Shown piece after piece: positions 19,630 to 28,752 of a stretch of 64,000 bases of DNA; position 1 is the stretch's first letter; each line of letters starts with the position of its first letter. Origin of the DNA: Pseudogulbenkiania ferrooxidans 2002 (GTDB lineage Bacteria > Pseudomonadota > Gammaproteobacteria > Burkholderiales > Chromobacteriaceae); assembly GCF_000174355.1 (NCBI RefSeq), contig NZ_ACIS01000006.1:108568-172567 (forward strand), written 5' to 3'. The notes under the pieces are model-generated. The model saw nothing but the letters and a program-made list of their open reading frames with translations. It was not told where the DNA came from and did not search any database. Made by a program: the position numbers and the translations under genes.

Positions 19630-20568
19630 TCAGAAAAAGCGGGGGTCGAACAGGCCTTTGACCCCGCTGCTGAACTCGACGCCCAGGCGGCGCGCGAAAC
19701 GGCTGGGGAAGGTGTCCTCCGGGGTGTAGTCGACGGTCTTTTCAGACTTGATGACGTCGCGCGCCACGCTGTGCACCGTGCCGTAGCCGTCGGCCAGGCC
19801 CAGCGGGATGCTCTTGGTCCCCAGCCAGATCAGGCCACTGAACAGCTCTGGGTCGTTGTGCAGGCGGGCGCCGCGCCCGTCCTTCACCGCCGAGATGAAT
19901 TGCTGGTGGATGTCATCCAGCAATTGCTGGCGAATGGCTTCCTGCTTGGGGTTGAGCGGCGAGAACGGGTCGCCCATCGCCTTGTTTTCCCCCGAGGTCT
20001 TCAAGCGGCGCTCGACCCCCAGTTTCTCCATCACCCCGGTAAAGCCGAAACCGTCCGACAAAACGCCGATCGAGCCGATGATGCTGGCCTTGTCGACGAA
20101 AATCTTGTCCGCGGCGGCGGCGATGTAGTAGCAGCCGGAAGCGCACACTTCCTCGACCACGACGTAGAGCGGGATGGCCGGATGCAGTTTCTTCTGGCGG
20201 CGGATTTCGTCGTAGACCATGCCCGACAGCACCGGGCTGCCGCCCGGGCTGTTGGCCTGGATGATGATGCCGCGGGTGTTCTTGTCGCGGTAGGCGTCGT
20301 TCAGGCCGGTGATCAGCTTCTCGGCGGTATCGTTGTCGCTGTCGATGACGCCTTTGAGCTGCAGCGTGGCGGTGTGACCGTCACCGATCAGTCGCTCGCC
20401 CGGTACCTCGTCCTTGGTGTAGAACAGGCCGAAAACCGCGGCGCCGATGATGACGAGCCAGGCTAGCCGGAAAAAGATTTTCCACTGGCGGGTGCGGCGC
20501 TGTTCCACCAGCGAGGCCATGGCCAGCTTTTCCAGCAGCTGGCGTTCCCATTGCGGGTTATCGTTCAC
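19630..20568 (-). CDS. sppA: S49 family signal peptide peptidase SppA
   Basis: 312 residues, the short SppA form with one N-terminal transmembrane helix (about 31-50). The catalytic Ser lies in EEVCASGCYYIAAAADKIF near 145 and the Lys in VDKASIIGSIGVLS near 165; NSPGGSPVLSG forms the oxyanion loop. It degrades cleaved signal peptides in the inner membrane. It overlaps the Rieske gene by 11 bp, and motD follows 20 bp after. Confidence 0.92.
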   Translation of the reverse strand: MNDNPQWERQLLEKLAMASLVEQRRTRQWKIFFRLAWLVIIGAAVFGLFYTKDEVPGERLIGDGHTATLQLKGVIDSDNDTAEKLITGLNDAYRDKNTRGIIIQANSPGGSPVLSGMVYDEIRRQKKLHPAIPLYVVVEEVCASGCYYIAAAADKIFVDKASIIGSIGVLSDGFGFTGVMEKLGVERRLKTSGENKAMGDPFSPLNPKQEAIRQQLLDDIHQQFISAVKDGRGARLHNDPELFSGLIWLGTKSIPLGLADGYGTVHSVARDVIKSEKTVDYTPEDTFPSRFARRLGVEFSSGVKGLFDPRFF

Positions 20569-20947
20569 CGTTTTTCTCCGTGTCGCCGCGTGCGGCGGCG
20601 GTTACACAAAACACCTGGCCGTCTTGCTCGCTGACGTTGATGGGGGTCAGGCGCTGGCCGCGGCAGGGGCCGCCGACACACAGGCCGCTGTCCGGTAGGT
20701 AGAGCGCGCCGTGCATGCTGCACACCAGGTAATGCCCGGTCAGGTCGAAGACCTCGCCATCGGTGAGGTCGAGCTCGACCGGAATATGACGACAGCTGTT
20801 ATGGTAAGCGAAAACCCGGCCCTGGTAGCGAAAGACCAGCGCACTGACCGGCTGGCCGTTGGCGTCGGTGGTCTCGAAGCGCACCGCCTTGCCGCTGTCG
20901 GCCAGGTCGGCGGAGGCGCAGATCAGCCGATTTGCGGTTTCAGCCAT
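20558..20947 (-). CDS. Rieske [2Fe-2S] ferredoxin-like protein
   Basis: 129 residues from MAETANRLICAS. The cluster ligands are visible as SCRH near 55-58 and LVCSMHGALY near 74-83, giving the CxH...CxxH pattern. The usual Cys-Pro-His is Cys-Arg-His here. Small cytosolic Rieske proteins of this type sit between gph-like and sppA genes in many betaproteobacteria; the redox partner is unknown. The start lies 25 bp inside the end of the phosphatase gene. Confidence 0.82.
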   Translation of the reverse strand: MAETANRLICASADLADSGKAVRFETTDANGQPVSALVFRYQGRVFAYHNSCRHIPVELDLTDGEVFDLTGHYLVCSMHGALYLPDSGLCVGGPCRGQRLTPINVSEQDGQVFCVTAAARGDTEKNGER

Positions 20948-21582
20948 TGCAGCAGGCTCCGGAAGTCGTCGAACAGGGCCAGCGGCTGGCACTCCAGTAG
21001 CGCGGCGACTGGATGGGCGCCGTAGCTCATGCCCACCTTCTGGGCGCCGGCGTTCTGCGCCATCAAGAGGTCGTGCGTGGTGTCGCCCACCATCAGGGTG
21101 CGCGCGGGGTCGACGCCGAGCTCGTCAGTCAGTTCCAGCAGCATGGCCGGATGTGGCTTGGAGTGGCACTCGTCCGCCGTGCGGCTGGCATGGAACAGCG
21201 TGCCCAGCCCGGTTTCGGTCAGCGCCCGGTCGAGGCCCTTGCGGCTTTTGCCGGTGGCTACTGCAAGGAAGAGGCCACTTTGCTGCAGTTCGGCCAACCC
21301 TTCTTGCACGTGTTCGAACAATTCTATCGTAGCGTCCCCGTTCAGATAATGCTGCCGATAGGCGTCCACCATGTCCTCGAAGCGCTCCTCCGGCAGGCTG
21401 GGGCAGACGTGACGCAAGGCATCCCCCAGGCCAAGGCCGATGACATGGCTGGCCGCGCTGCGGTCCGGCACCGGCAAGCCCAGATCGGCACAGGCCTTCT
21501 GGATCGAGGTGGCGATGTGGGCGGTCGAGTCCATCAGGGTGCCGTCCCAATCGAATACGATTAGATCAAACGTTTTATTCAT
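20923..21582 (-). CDS. HAD-IA family phosphatase, Gph-like
   Basis: 219 residues. The HAD motifs are intact: nucleophile motif I VFDWDGTLMDS near 9-19, motif II AVATGKSRKG, and motif III/IV KPHPAMLLE with MVGDTTHDLLMAQNAG near 167. It is a likely phosphoglycolate phosphatase-type enzyme, but substrate specificity within HAD-IA is not readable. The start overlaps the rluC stop by 8 bp. Confidence 0.83.
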   Translation of the reverse strand: MNKTFDLIVFDWDGTLMDSTAHIATSIQKACADLGLPVPDRSAASHVIGLGLGDALRHVCPSLPEERFEDMVDAYRQHYLNGDATIELFEHVQEGLAELQQSGLFLAVATGKSRKGLDRALTETGLGTLFHASRTADECHSKPHPAMLLELTDELGVDPARTLMVGDTTHDLLMAQNAGAQKVGMSYGAHPVAALLECQPLALFDDFRSLLQWLKPQIG

Positions 21583-22507
21583 GCTGCCTCAGACTGTCGA
21601 GGAAGTGGGCGAGTTCGGGCGGAAGCGGGGCCTGGAAGCTGAGCGGCTCGCCGGTCAGCGGATGCGGCAAGGATAGCGAGGCGGCATGCAGGAACATGCG
21701 GCGCAGGCCGCGCCGGCCCAGCTCTCGGTTGAGGGCCGCGTCGCCGTACTTGTCGTCGCCGGCGATGGGGTGGCCGCTGGCCGCCATGTGCACCCGAATC
21801 TGGTGCGTGCGGCCGGTGCGCAGGCGCGCCTCGACCAGGGTGAAGTCGGCAAAGCGTTCCTGCACCTTGAAAATGGTATGGGCGCTCTGGCCGTTGTCGG
21901 CGACGCGCACGCGACGCTCGCCCTCGGCGTTGGTGAACTTGAAGAGCGGCAGCTTGACGTGCTTGTCGTCCTGCCAGCGTCCCACGCCCAGCGCCAGGTA
22001 GCGCTTGTCCGGCGTGCTCGAGCGCATCATGTCGTGCAGCTTGAGCAGGGCCGAGCGCTTCTTGGCCAGCATCAGGAGGCCCGAAGTCTCGCGGTCGAGC
22101 CGGTGCACCAACTCGAGGAAACGGTACTCCGGGTAGGCCTTGCGCAACTGTTCGATGACGCCGAACGAGACGCCGCTGCCGCCGTGCACCGCGATGCCGG
22201 CCGGCTTGTCGATGACCAGCAGGGCATTGTCTTCGTAGATCACGGGGAAGGTCGTGGCCGGAGCGTCGTTCTCCTGCCGTTCCGCCACGCGCACCGGGGG
22301 GAGGCGGATCTGGTCGTCGGCCTGCAAACGGTAGGCCGCGTCGATGCGGCCCTTGTTCACGCGCACTTCGCCGGAGCGCAGGATGCGGTAAATATGGCTC
22401 TTCGGCACGCCCTTGAGCAGGCGAACCAGGAAATTGTCGATGCGCTGGCCGGACTCGGCCTCGCCCACCGTGTAGAAGGTTACAGAGTCTTTGCGAATAT
22501 CAGTCAT
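21575..22507 (-). CDS. rluC: 23S rRNA pseudouridine synthase RluC
   Basis: 310 residues from MTDIRKDSVTFYTVGE; longer upstream readings are not conserved. The N-terminal S4 RNA-binding domain (about 15-75) contains IDNFLVRLLKGVPKSHIYRI; the catalytic Asp lies in LVHRLDRETSGLLMLAK near 140; TGRTHQIRVHMA is the conserved RluA-family motif. It modifies U955, U2504 and U2580 (E. coli numbering) of 23S rRNA. It is divergent from rne, as in E. coli, and leads the minus-strand operon to rutE. Confidence 0.94.
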   Translation of the reverse strand: MTDIRKDSVTFYTVGEAESGQRIDNFLVRLLKGVPKSHIYRILRSGEVRVNKGRIDAAYRLQADDQIRLPPVRVAERQENDAPATTFPVIYEDNALLVIDKPAGIAVHGGSGVSFGVIEQLRKAYPEYRFLELVHRLDRETSGLLMLAKKRSALLKLHDMMRSSTPDKRYLALGVGRWQDDKHVKLPLFKFTNAEGERRVRVADNGQSAHTIFKVQERFADFTLVEARLRTGRTHQIRVHMAASGHPIAGDDKYGDAALNRELGRRGLRRMFLHAASLSLPHPLTGEPLSFQAPLPPELAHFLDSLRQHE

Positions 22508-23034
22508 ATTGCTTATACTTCTTGCGCCTCGACACGTTATTTTGCAACGCATCGCTGGCGAATCCGGAAGCAAGGGTCATGGGTTTAGCGCCTGATGACG
22601 CTGCTGCGGGGAAAGAGTTCGGCCGGCAGGGTGTTCCCCTGACCTGACGCCGGATGAACCGGCCGCAGCCAAAGGTTAAGTCGCTCACCGAAAAGTAGCG
22701 ATGGTAATGCATTTGATCGCATAACGCACTCACGAGCATTCCATTCCCTGATGCAAAGCCAGTCAGGGAATCCCGCAGCAAAGTTTGACCCGGCACGAGC
22801 GCCCCTGCCCGGCGACATCCCAGAAGCCAATGCCAAGGATGCCGACCGTACCCACTGTATGACAATGCATGCGCGGGCGTCGTTCGTGTGAGAGAAAATC
22901 AGGAAGTCGGCTTGTTAAATCCGTTTTTCATGCTCTTTAGACCACTACTTCTTTCGGAAAGCGCCCATTTCTAGCCACTGGGCCGTCAAATACTGGCTGC
23001 GTCCTTGCGTGAGTGCCGCGCAGGGAACGTATAC
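22508..23034 (+). promoter_or_regulatory. Long rluC-rne intergenic region, putative rne 5' leader
   Basis: 527 bp without a credible gene between divergent rluC and rne. It holds several potential RNA stems, the clearest being ATTCCCTGA / TCAGGGAAT at 22743-22771 (9 bp, 11-nt loop), with a GGCCGG/CCGGCC pairing near 22621-22670. In E. coli rne also lies opposite rluC and its mRNA has a long structured 5' leader through which RNase E autoregulates; a similar role is inferred here from position, length and stems. I could not fix a promoter. Confidence 0.5.
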
Positions 23035-26000
23035 ATGAAACGTATGCTGTTTAACGCAACGCAAGCCGAAGAGCTGCGCGTTGCCATTGTCGATGGGCAG
23101 AAGCTCATCGATCTGGATATCGAAACGGTCGGAAAAGAACAGCGCAAGGGGAACATCTACAAAGGTGTGATCACCCGCATCGAGCCTTCGCTCGAGGCCT
23201 GCTTCGTCGATTACGGCACCGACCGTCACGGTTTCCTGCCCTTCAAGGAAGTTTCCCGTTCCTATTTCCAGAACTACGAAGGTGGCCGTCCGCGCATTCA
23301 GGACGTGCTGCGTGAAGGCATGGAAGTGATGGTGCAGGTCGAGAAGGACGAGCGCGGCAACAAGGGCGCGGCCTTGACGACCTACATCAGCCTGGCCGGT
23401 CGCTATCTGGTATTGATGCCCAACAACCCGCGCGGCGGCGGCGTTTCGCGCCGCATCGAGGGCGAGGAGCGGCAGGAACTGAAGGATCTACTGGCGCAGC
23501 TGGAAGTGCCGCAGGGGATGAGCCTGATCGCGCGCACCGCCGGCATCGGCCGTACCTTCGAAGAGCTGCAGTGGGACCTCAATTACCTGCTGCAACTGTG
23601 GCGCGCCATCGAAGGCGCCGCCGGCGCCCAGAGCGGTCCGCTGCTGATCCTGCAGGAGGGCAGCCTGGTGATTCGCGCCATCCGCGACTACTACCAGCCG
23701 GACATCGGCGAAATCCTCATCGATACCGAGGAAATCCACGAGCAGGCGCGCCAGTTTATGGCGCACGTGATGCCGAACACCATCAACCGGGTCAAGCTGT
23801 ACCAGGACCCGGTGCCGCTGTTCTCGCGCTTCCAGATCGAACACCAGATCGAAACCGCCTTCTCGCGCAGCGTGCAGCTGCCGTCCGGCGGCGCCATCGT
23901 GATCGACCATACCGAGGCGCTGGTGTCGGTGGACGTCAACTCGGCGCGCGCCACCAAGGGCGCGGACATCGAGGAGACGGCGCTCAAGACCAACCTTGAA
24001 GCGGCCGAGGAGATCGCCCGCCAGCTGCGCTTGCGCGACCTGGGTGGTCTGATCGTGATCGACTTCATCGACATGGAGATCCAGAAGAACCAGCGCGAGG
24101 TGGAAAACCGCCTGCGCGACGTGCTCAAGCACGACCGCGCCCGCGTGCAGATGGGCAAGCTGTCGCGCTTCGGCCTTCTGGAACTGTCGCGTCAGCGCCT
24201 GCAGCCGAGCCTGGGCGAGACCAGCCACGAGCCGTGCCCGCGTTGCCATGGCATCGGCTTCATCCGCGGCACCGAGTCCTCCGCGCTGCACATCCTGCGC
24301 ATCATCCAGGAAGAGGCGATGAAGGAGAACACCGGTGCGGTGCATGCCCAGGTGCCGGTGGACGTCGCCACCTTCCTGCTCAACGAGAAGCGTGCCGAAA
24401 TCTATTCGATCGAAGAGCGCCTCGATGTCAGCGTGGTGCTGATTCCGAACATCCATCTGGAAACCCCGCATTACAAGATCGTGCGCGTGCGTCACGACGA
24501 CATGAGCGAACTGGGCGATCTGCCGAGCTACAGCCGTGTCGAAATCCAGGAAGAAGAAGGCACGGCCAACTTCGGCCAGGCCAAGCCCAAGATCGAACGT
24601 CAGGAAGCTGCGGTCAAGGGGATTACCCCGTTGCAGCCGGCTCCGGAAGTGGCCGCACCGGTGGCCCCGGTTGAGCAACCGGTTGCCGCTGCCGCCGCGC
24701 CGGTGCAGAGCGCGGGCCTGATCGAACGCCTGGTGGGCTGGTTCAAGTCGGTGCTGGCACCGGCAGAGCCGGCCAAGCCGGCGCCGGTGGAAGTCAAGAA
24801 GGAGCCGGTGCGCGAACAGCGCAACCCGCGTTCCCGCCAGGGCGATCGCCGTCATGGCAACCAGGTGCGTCGTGACCGTGACGAGCGCCGTCAGGGTGGT
24901 GCGCAGCAGGAAGATCGTCGCCGTCCGGCGGCGCCGGCCGAGGCACGTGGCGAGGCTGGCCAGGAGCCGCAAGCGCGTCAGGAGCGTGCACCGCGCCGCG
25001 AGCGTGCCGAGCGAGGCGAACGCGCCGAACGCGGAGAGCGTCGTGAACCGCGCGAACCGCGTGAGGCACGCGAGACCCCGCGTCCGCAGCCGCAGGCTGC
25101 CGAGGACAAGGCGCCGCAGTCGCCGCGTCAGCAGGAACCGCGTCGTCGCCCGACCCCGCAGGTCAGCGAAGTGGAGCAGGTCAAGGAGCCGGTCGAGCAG
25201 GCTAATCTGGAGGAAGTGAAGTCGGCCGAGATGGTGCCGGCGGTTGCCGAGGAGGGCGGCGAGACCGCGGAGCGCGGCGAGCGTCGTCGCCGTCGTGGCC
25301 GTCGCGACCGTAACCGTCGTGAAGGTATCGAGGCACAGCGTGACGGCACCTTGCAGCAACCGACCGAGGCCGAGGGCGAGGTCGTGGCGGAAGCCGTCGT
25401 GCCCACCGAGGCGGCCGTGACGGAAGCGGTTCAGGTTGCCGAGGCCCCGCAAGTGGCCGAGCCGGCGGTTGTCGCTGCTGACGAGGTGCCGGTAGCGAAG
25501 GCGGCCGAGGTCGTGGTCGCTGCCGAAGCCGCGACCGAGGTGGCGGTGGAAGCGGTTGCCGCAGAGGCGGTTGTCGAGGCGCCCGTGGCGGCGGTCGAAC
25601 CGACGGTAGCGGAAGCGCCGGTCGCCGAACCGGTACAGCCGGAGGTGGCCGAAGTCGCCGAACCTGAAGTGGCGGCACCGGTCGTCGTCGCGGCGGAGGT
25701 GCTGACGCCTGCCGTGGCGGTCGAGCCGGTCCAGGTCGTCGAAGCGCCTGCCGAAGCGGTGGCCGAGGTAGCGGCGGAGCCGATTGCGGCACCGTCGAGC
25801 CAGGAGCCGCTGGCCGAGGTTGTTGCCGTCGCGGTGGAGACGGCCGCTCCGGTTATCGCTGCTGCGCCTGCAGCGATCGACCTGGGTGGTCTGGTGATGG
25901 TCAGCACCAAGCCGACGGCCGAGGCGCAGCCTCAGCCGCTGGTCGAGCCGGTGGTGACGGGGGTGCGCCGTCGTGAAGCGGTGCGCGAGTCGCTCGAGTC

Positions 26001-26043
26001 CGGCGCCCCGGTGGAGCTGGTGCAGGTGGAGACCCGGCACTGA
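23035..26043 (+). CDS. rne: Ribonuclease E
   Basis: 1002 residues; essential endonuclease of mRNA decay and rRNA/tRNA processing and scaffold of the degradosome. The start [20 protein letters not shown] follows AGGGA. The S1 domain is at about 35-120; the catalytic core has [13 protein letters not shown] near 302 and [14 protein letters not shown] near 342 (Mg2+ Asp ligands); the Zn-link is CPRCHGIGF near 401. After about 510 comes a long disordered tail: first Arg-rich RNA-binding stretches (about 600-770), then a Val/Ala/Glu repeat-like region (about 780-920). The tail is unlike the E. coli one in sequence, as is usual. Confidence 0.96.
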   Translation: MKRMLFNATQAEELRVAIVDGQKLIDLDIETVGKEQRKGNIYKGVITRIEPSLEACFVDYGTDRHGFLPFKEVSRSYFQNYEGGRPRIQDVLREGMEVMVQVEKDERGNKGAALTTYISLAGRYLVLMPNNPRGGGVSRRIEGEERQELKDLLAQLEVPQGMSLIARTAGIGRTFEELQWDLNYLLQLWRAIEGAAGAQSGPLLILQEGSLVIRAIRDYYQPDIGEILIDTEEIHEQARQFMAHVMPNTINRVKLYQDPVPLFSRFQIEHQIETAFSRSVQLPSGGAIVIDHTEALVSVDVNSARATKGADIEETALKTNLEAAEEIARQLRLRDLGGLIVIDFIDMEIQKNQREVENRLRDVLKHDRARVQMGKLSRFGLLELSRQRLQPSLGETSHEPCPRCHGIGFIRGTESSALHILRIIQEEAMKENTGAVHAQVPVDVATFLLNEKRAEIYSIEERLDVSVVLIPNIHLETPHYKIVRVRHDDMSELGDLPSYSRVEIQEEEGTANFGQAKPKIERQEAAVKGITPLQPAPEVAAPVAPVEQPVAAAAAPVQSAGLIERLVGWFKSVLAPAEPAKPAPVEVKKEPVREQRNPRSRQGDRRHGNQVRRDRDERRQGGAQQEDRRRPAAPAEARGEAGQEPQARQERAPRRERAERGERAERGERREPREPREARETPRPQPQAAEDKAPQSPRQQEPRRRPTPQVSEVEQVKEPVEQANLEEVKSAEMVPAVAEEGGETAERGERRRRRGRRDRNRREGIEAQRDGTLQQPTEAEGEVVAEAVVPTEAAVTEAVQVAEAPQVAEPAVVAADEVPVAKAAEVVVAAEAATEVAVEAVAAEAVVEAPVAAVEPTVAEAPVAEPVQPEVAEVAEPEVAAPVVVAAEVLTPAVAVEPVQVVEAPAEAVAEVAAEPIAAPSSQEPLAEVVAVAVETAAPVIAAAPAAIDLGGLVMVSTKPTAEAQPQPLVEPVVTGVRRREAVRESLESGAPVELVQVETRH

Positions 26044-26077
26044 GGTAGAAAAAATCGTTCGAGGTGACTCGACGGTG

Positions 26078-26106
26078 TTGACGAAGAGGGGAGTTTTGTT
26101 TATGAT
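26078..26106 (+). promoter_or_regulatory. Sigma70 promoter of tRNA-Asn copy 1
   Basis: TTGACG, a 17-bp spacer, then TATGAT, ending 19 bp before the tRNA. The second tRNA-Asn has the same arrangement (TTGACG-N17-TACAAT). Confidence 0.8.
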
Positions 26107-26124
26107 CCTTTCCTCTTCAGATGT

Positions 26125-26200
26125 TCCCTGATAGCTCAGTTGGTAGAGCGACGGACTGTTAATCCGCAGGTCGCAGGTTCGAGCCCTGCTCGGGGAGCCA
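26125..26200 (+). tRNA. tRNA-Asn (GTT), copy 1
   Basis: 76 nt with encoded CCA. Acceptor stem TCCCTGA pairs with TCGGGGA (one T-G pair); anticodon loop CTGTTAA gives GTT; the T-arm has GGTTCGAGCC. Identical over its length to the copy at 60670. It follows rne and is followed by a strong terminator. Confidence 0.97.
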
Positions 26201-26210
26201 AAGTATTTCC

Positions 26211-26250
26211 AAGGACGCCGGCTGCAAAGCCGGCGTCCTTTTGTTTTTGT
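26211..26250 (+). terminator. Terminator of tRNA-Asn copy 1
   Basis: A 13-bp stem AAGGACGCCGGCT-GCAA-AGCCGGCGTCCTT followed by TTGTTTTTG. The following 26251-26533 has no gene or clear structure. Confidence 0.9.
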
Positions 26251-26533
26251 CCCTTCACTATTGTCTTACGTGCTAACCGTCGCGCCGGCGTCGGTGCCAT
26301 ATGGCGTTGCCATGTACTGCGGGCACGACTCTCTCCTTTCCATCGTTTTGCCAGCGTTGCCCGGCCGTTGCGGTCGATCCGGGGAGGGGGCGCCTGCCCG
26401 TTTGGGTTTTCGGATGGCGTCGCCTGGTCGTGACGCTTCTGGGTGAGGATCGCCGTGCCTGGTTCCAGATAGGGCATGGTGGCTTGGGTTTGGGTGGTGG
26501 CATCGGGAAGCGGCGCCTCGGCGTGTTGGCGGG

Positions 26534-26549
26534 GTGTGATTTTTCACAC
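26534..26549 (+). promoter_or_regulatory. Putative lateral-flagellar box upstream of flagellin
   Basis: GTGTGA-TTTT-TCACAC, a perfect 6-bp inverted repeat with a 4-bp spacer, 94 bp upstream of the flagellin ATG. The same TGTGA-N4-TCAC core recurs before fliE (twice) and fliD. Confidence 0.5.
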
Positions 26550-26642
26550 TCACCGAGGTTTAATGTGCCCGCTGGTTTGGTCGCTTTGTACTGGTGACGG
26601 CGATGACGCCGGTCCCGATTAGCCCAAAAGGAGCACTAAACC

Positions 26643-27473
26643 ATGCTGAGCCTGCAAACCAACGCCGCCGCCCTGTTCACCAAGAGCAACCTGAACGCCA
26701 GCCAGAGCGCCCTGACCACCGCGATGACCCGCCTGGGTACCGGTTTCCGCATCAACTCGGCCATGGACGACGCCGCCGGCCTGCAGATCGCCACCCGTCT
26801 GGACGCCCAGAGCCGTGGCATGACCGTGGCGATGAAGAACGCCCAGAACGGCATCAGCATGCTGCAGACCGCCGATGGCGCCCTGGGTGAAGTGTCCAAC
26901 ATCATGCTGCGCATGAAGGACCTCGCCACCGAAGCGGCCAACGGCACCGCCAGCGCCGCCGACCAGACCGCGGCCCAGGCTGAATTCGCTCAGTTGGGCA
27001 ACGAACTGACCAACATCATGAGCAACACCAAGTTCGGCGGCACCGCCTTGCTGGCTGGCGGCAAGCTGGGCACCGGCCCGGTCACCTTCCAGATCGGTTC
27101 CTCCGCCAGCGAAACCTACGCCTTCGATGCCTCCACTCAGATGGGCACCTTCGCCACGTCGATGGCCGCGCTGCAGGCCGGCGACCTGACCACCGGTGCC
27201 AACGCCGCGATCACCCTGGCCGAGACCGCGCTGAATGATCTGGGCACGGTGCGTTCGGCCATCGGCGCCGGCGCCAACCGTCTGGACCACGTCTACAACA
27301 ACCTGTCCAACGTCAACAACAACACCCAGATCGCCAAGGGCCGCATCATGGACACCGACTACGCTGCCGAGACCGCGTCGATGACCACCAAGCAGATGCT
27401 GATGCAGGCCGGCACCGGCATGCTGAAGCAGAGCGGCACCATCGGCCAGCTGGCCATGTCGCTGATGCAGTAA
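26643..27473 (+). CDS. lafA: Lateral-type flagellin
   Basis: 276 residues, a short flagellin of the lateral (LafA) size. The conserved D0/D1 ends are present: N-terminal MLSLQTNAAALFTKSNLNAS, RLGTGFRINSAMDDAAGLQI and the C-terminal ANRLDHVYNNLSNVNNNTQI, with only a small central domain. AAGGAG precedes the ATG. It is monocistronic, with a strong terminator. It is the filament subunit exported by the apparatus encoded downstream; FliS (42283) is its likely chaperone. I found no convincing sigma28 -10 (GCCGATAA) upstream. Confidence 0.95.
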   Translation: MLSLQTNAAALFTKSNLNASQSALTTAMTRLGTGFRINSAMDDAAGLQIATRLDAQSRGMTVAMKNAQNGISMLQTADGALGEVSNIMLRMKDLATEAANGTASAADQTAAQAEFAQLGNELTNIMSNTKFGGTALLAGGKLGTGPVTFQIGSSASETYAFDASTQMGTFATSMAALQAGDLTTGANAAITLAETALNDLGTVRSAIGAGANRLDHVYNNLSNVNNNTQIAKGRIMDTDYAAETASMTTKQMLMQAGTGMLKQSGTIGQLAMSLMQ

Positions 27474-27561
27474 GGTACAGGGAGGATGGGGAGGGCCGGA
27501 GCGGCCTTGTCCCGTCGGGAGCGTGCGATGGGTTTCGCGACGCTCCCTTCCTACGGTGTCC

Positions 27562-27593
27562 AGGCCAGCCGCTTTTGTGCGGCTGGCCTTTTT
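27562..27593 (+). terminator. Flagellin terminator
   Basis: A perfect 11-bp stem AGGCCAGCCGC-TTTTGT-GCGGCTGGCCT followed by TTTT, 89 bp after the flagellin stop. Confidence 0.95.
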
Positions 27594-27608
27594 CATTGGG
27601 GTTGACCG

Positions 27609-28604
27609 ATGGTGGAACGTATTGCGGCGCTGTCGCCAGTGGCAGCGGTGGGGCGCAGTGCCGCCGCCCAGAGCGGGCGCCCGCCGGTGGCCGGTGAAGA
27701 GCTGCGGCTGACTCTCGCCACGCGGCGGAGCGACGGAACGCTGGAGCTGCAGGGCGCGGACGTGACATGGTTGCTGCCGGGGTGGCCGCTGCCCGGAGAG
27801 GTTCCGCCGCCGGGCAGCGAGTTGCGCTTGCTGGTGCGCGCGGTGACGCCACGCCTGGAACTGGTGTGGCTGGATGCCCCCCCAGGGGTTGCCGCGACAC
27901 CGGAGGAGGGCGCTGCGGCTCCGGCCTGGCAGAGGGATCAGGCGAGCTGGCCACGGCTGACCCCCGAGCGCCCGGATGCGGCGAAGTTGGGGGGCGATTG
28001 GCGTGAGGCCTTGCTGGGCAAGCTGGCCGTCAGCGCGGCGCGCTTCCGGCAGGAAGGCGGCAGCCATCTGTCCGGCGCCTTGCTGCTGGCCGCGCCGCAA
28101 CTGGCGCTGGCCGGGTTGCGGGGGCAAACGTTGGCCGAAGCCCCGTTGCCGCTGACCCTGCCGCTGTGGTTGTGGGGCGGGCCGGTGCTGGCCTTGAGTG
28201 TGGAAGACGCCGTGCCGGGGCAGGACGAGGCGTCCGATGACGACACGCTGGATCTGCTGCTGGAGGCGACCTTGCCGGAGGTCGGCTGGATGCGGCTGCG
28301 GCTGCGTCTACAGCCAGCGGGCGTGGTTCTGGTGTTGGTGGCGTCTGCCGCGGGCTGCCGGTGGCTGGCGGCGTGGCGCGAGCCGATTCGCCAGGCGGTG
28401 GAGCGTACCGGGCTGCATCTTGTCGCCTGCCATATCGGCGAACGGGATGTGCTGCCGGGGCTGGCGCTGGGGCGCCACGGCGTCAGCCTGCTCGAGGCGA
28501 GGCGGGTGTCGCTGGCGCTGTTTGCCGTGGCGGCGGAACTGATGTTGTTGCTCTGCCCGCCGCCGGAATCGGTGCCGGGCGGTACGCCGGTCGGGCTGGT
28601 TTAG
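27609..28604 (+). CDS. Uncharacterised protein with FliK-like (Flg_hook) C-terminal region
   Basis: 331 residues, no clear family by eye. Residues about 27-85 read as a beta domain (LRLTLATRRSDGTLELQGAD). Residues about 215-280 (LPEVGWMRLRLRLQPAGVVL, then WREPIRQAVERTGLHLVACH) resemble the hook-length-control C-terminal fold: a beta hairpin followed by an amphipathic helix ending in G-L-x-L. The cluster already has a fliK (42946), so this would be a second, divergent FliK-like protein. The position between flagellin and flhA suggests a flagellar role. The Shine-Dalgarno sequence is weak. Assignment is tentative. Confidence 0.5.
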   Translation: MVERIAALSPVAAVGRSAAAQSGRPPVAGEELRLTLATRRSDGTLELQGADVTWLLPGWPLPGEVPPPGSELRLLVRAVTPRLELVWLDAPPGVAATPEEGAAAPAWQRDQASWPRLTPERPDAAKLGGDWREALLGKLAVSAARFRQEGGSHLSGALLLAAPQLALAGLRGQTLAEAPLPLTLPLWLWGGPVLALSVEDAVPGQDEASDDDTLDLLLEATLPEVGWMRLRLRLQPAGVVLVLVASAAGCRWLAAWREPIRQAVERTGLHLVACHIGERDVLPGLALGRHGVSLLEARRVSLALFAVAAELMLLLCPPPESVPGGTPVGLV

Positions 28605-28752
28605 GGGGCGATGTGCTGCACCCAGCCTATGTTTCTGTGGGGAAGGCTAGTTCGCTGCTGTCGGCTTGTCGGGAGGCGCGCGTGGGGTTGCGCTGCACTG
28701 CACCCCTCTAACGTTTTAGCCCCCATCCTGCGTTTCTTCCCCTCTGTACCGT

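Noticed and set aside
22500..22865. Minus-strand frames of 83 and 121 codons in the rluC-rne gap
   Set aside because: No ribosome site or recognisable family; they overlap the rluC start and the putative rne leader.
23488..26040. 850-codon antisense frame opposite rne
   Set aside because: Composition (Arg/Leu/His runs) follows the complement of the RNase E gene; no domain visible.
26136..26477. Minus-strand frame with RAGLEPATCGLTVRRSTN after rne
   Set aside because: It is the antisense of tRNA-Asn copy 1 and its flank.
26550..26642. Possible sigma28 promoter (CCCGATTA near 26614) before the flagellin gene
   Set aside because: No TAAA at the correct distance, and the start would fall within the ribosome binding site; not supported.
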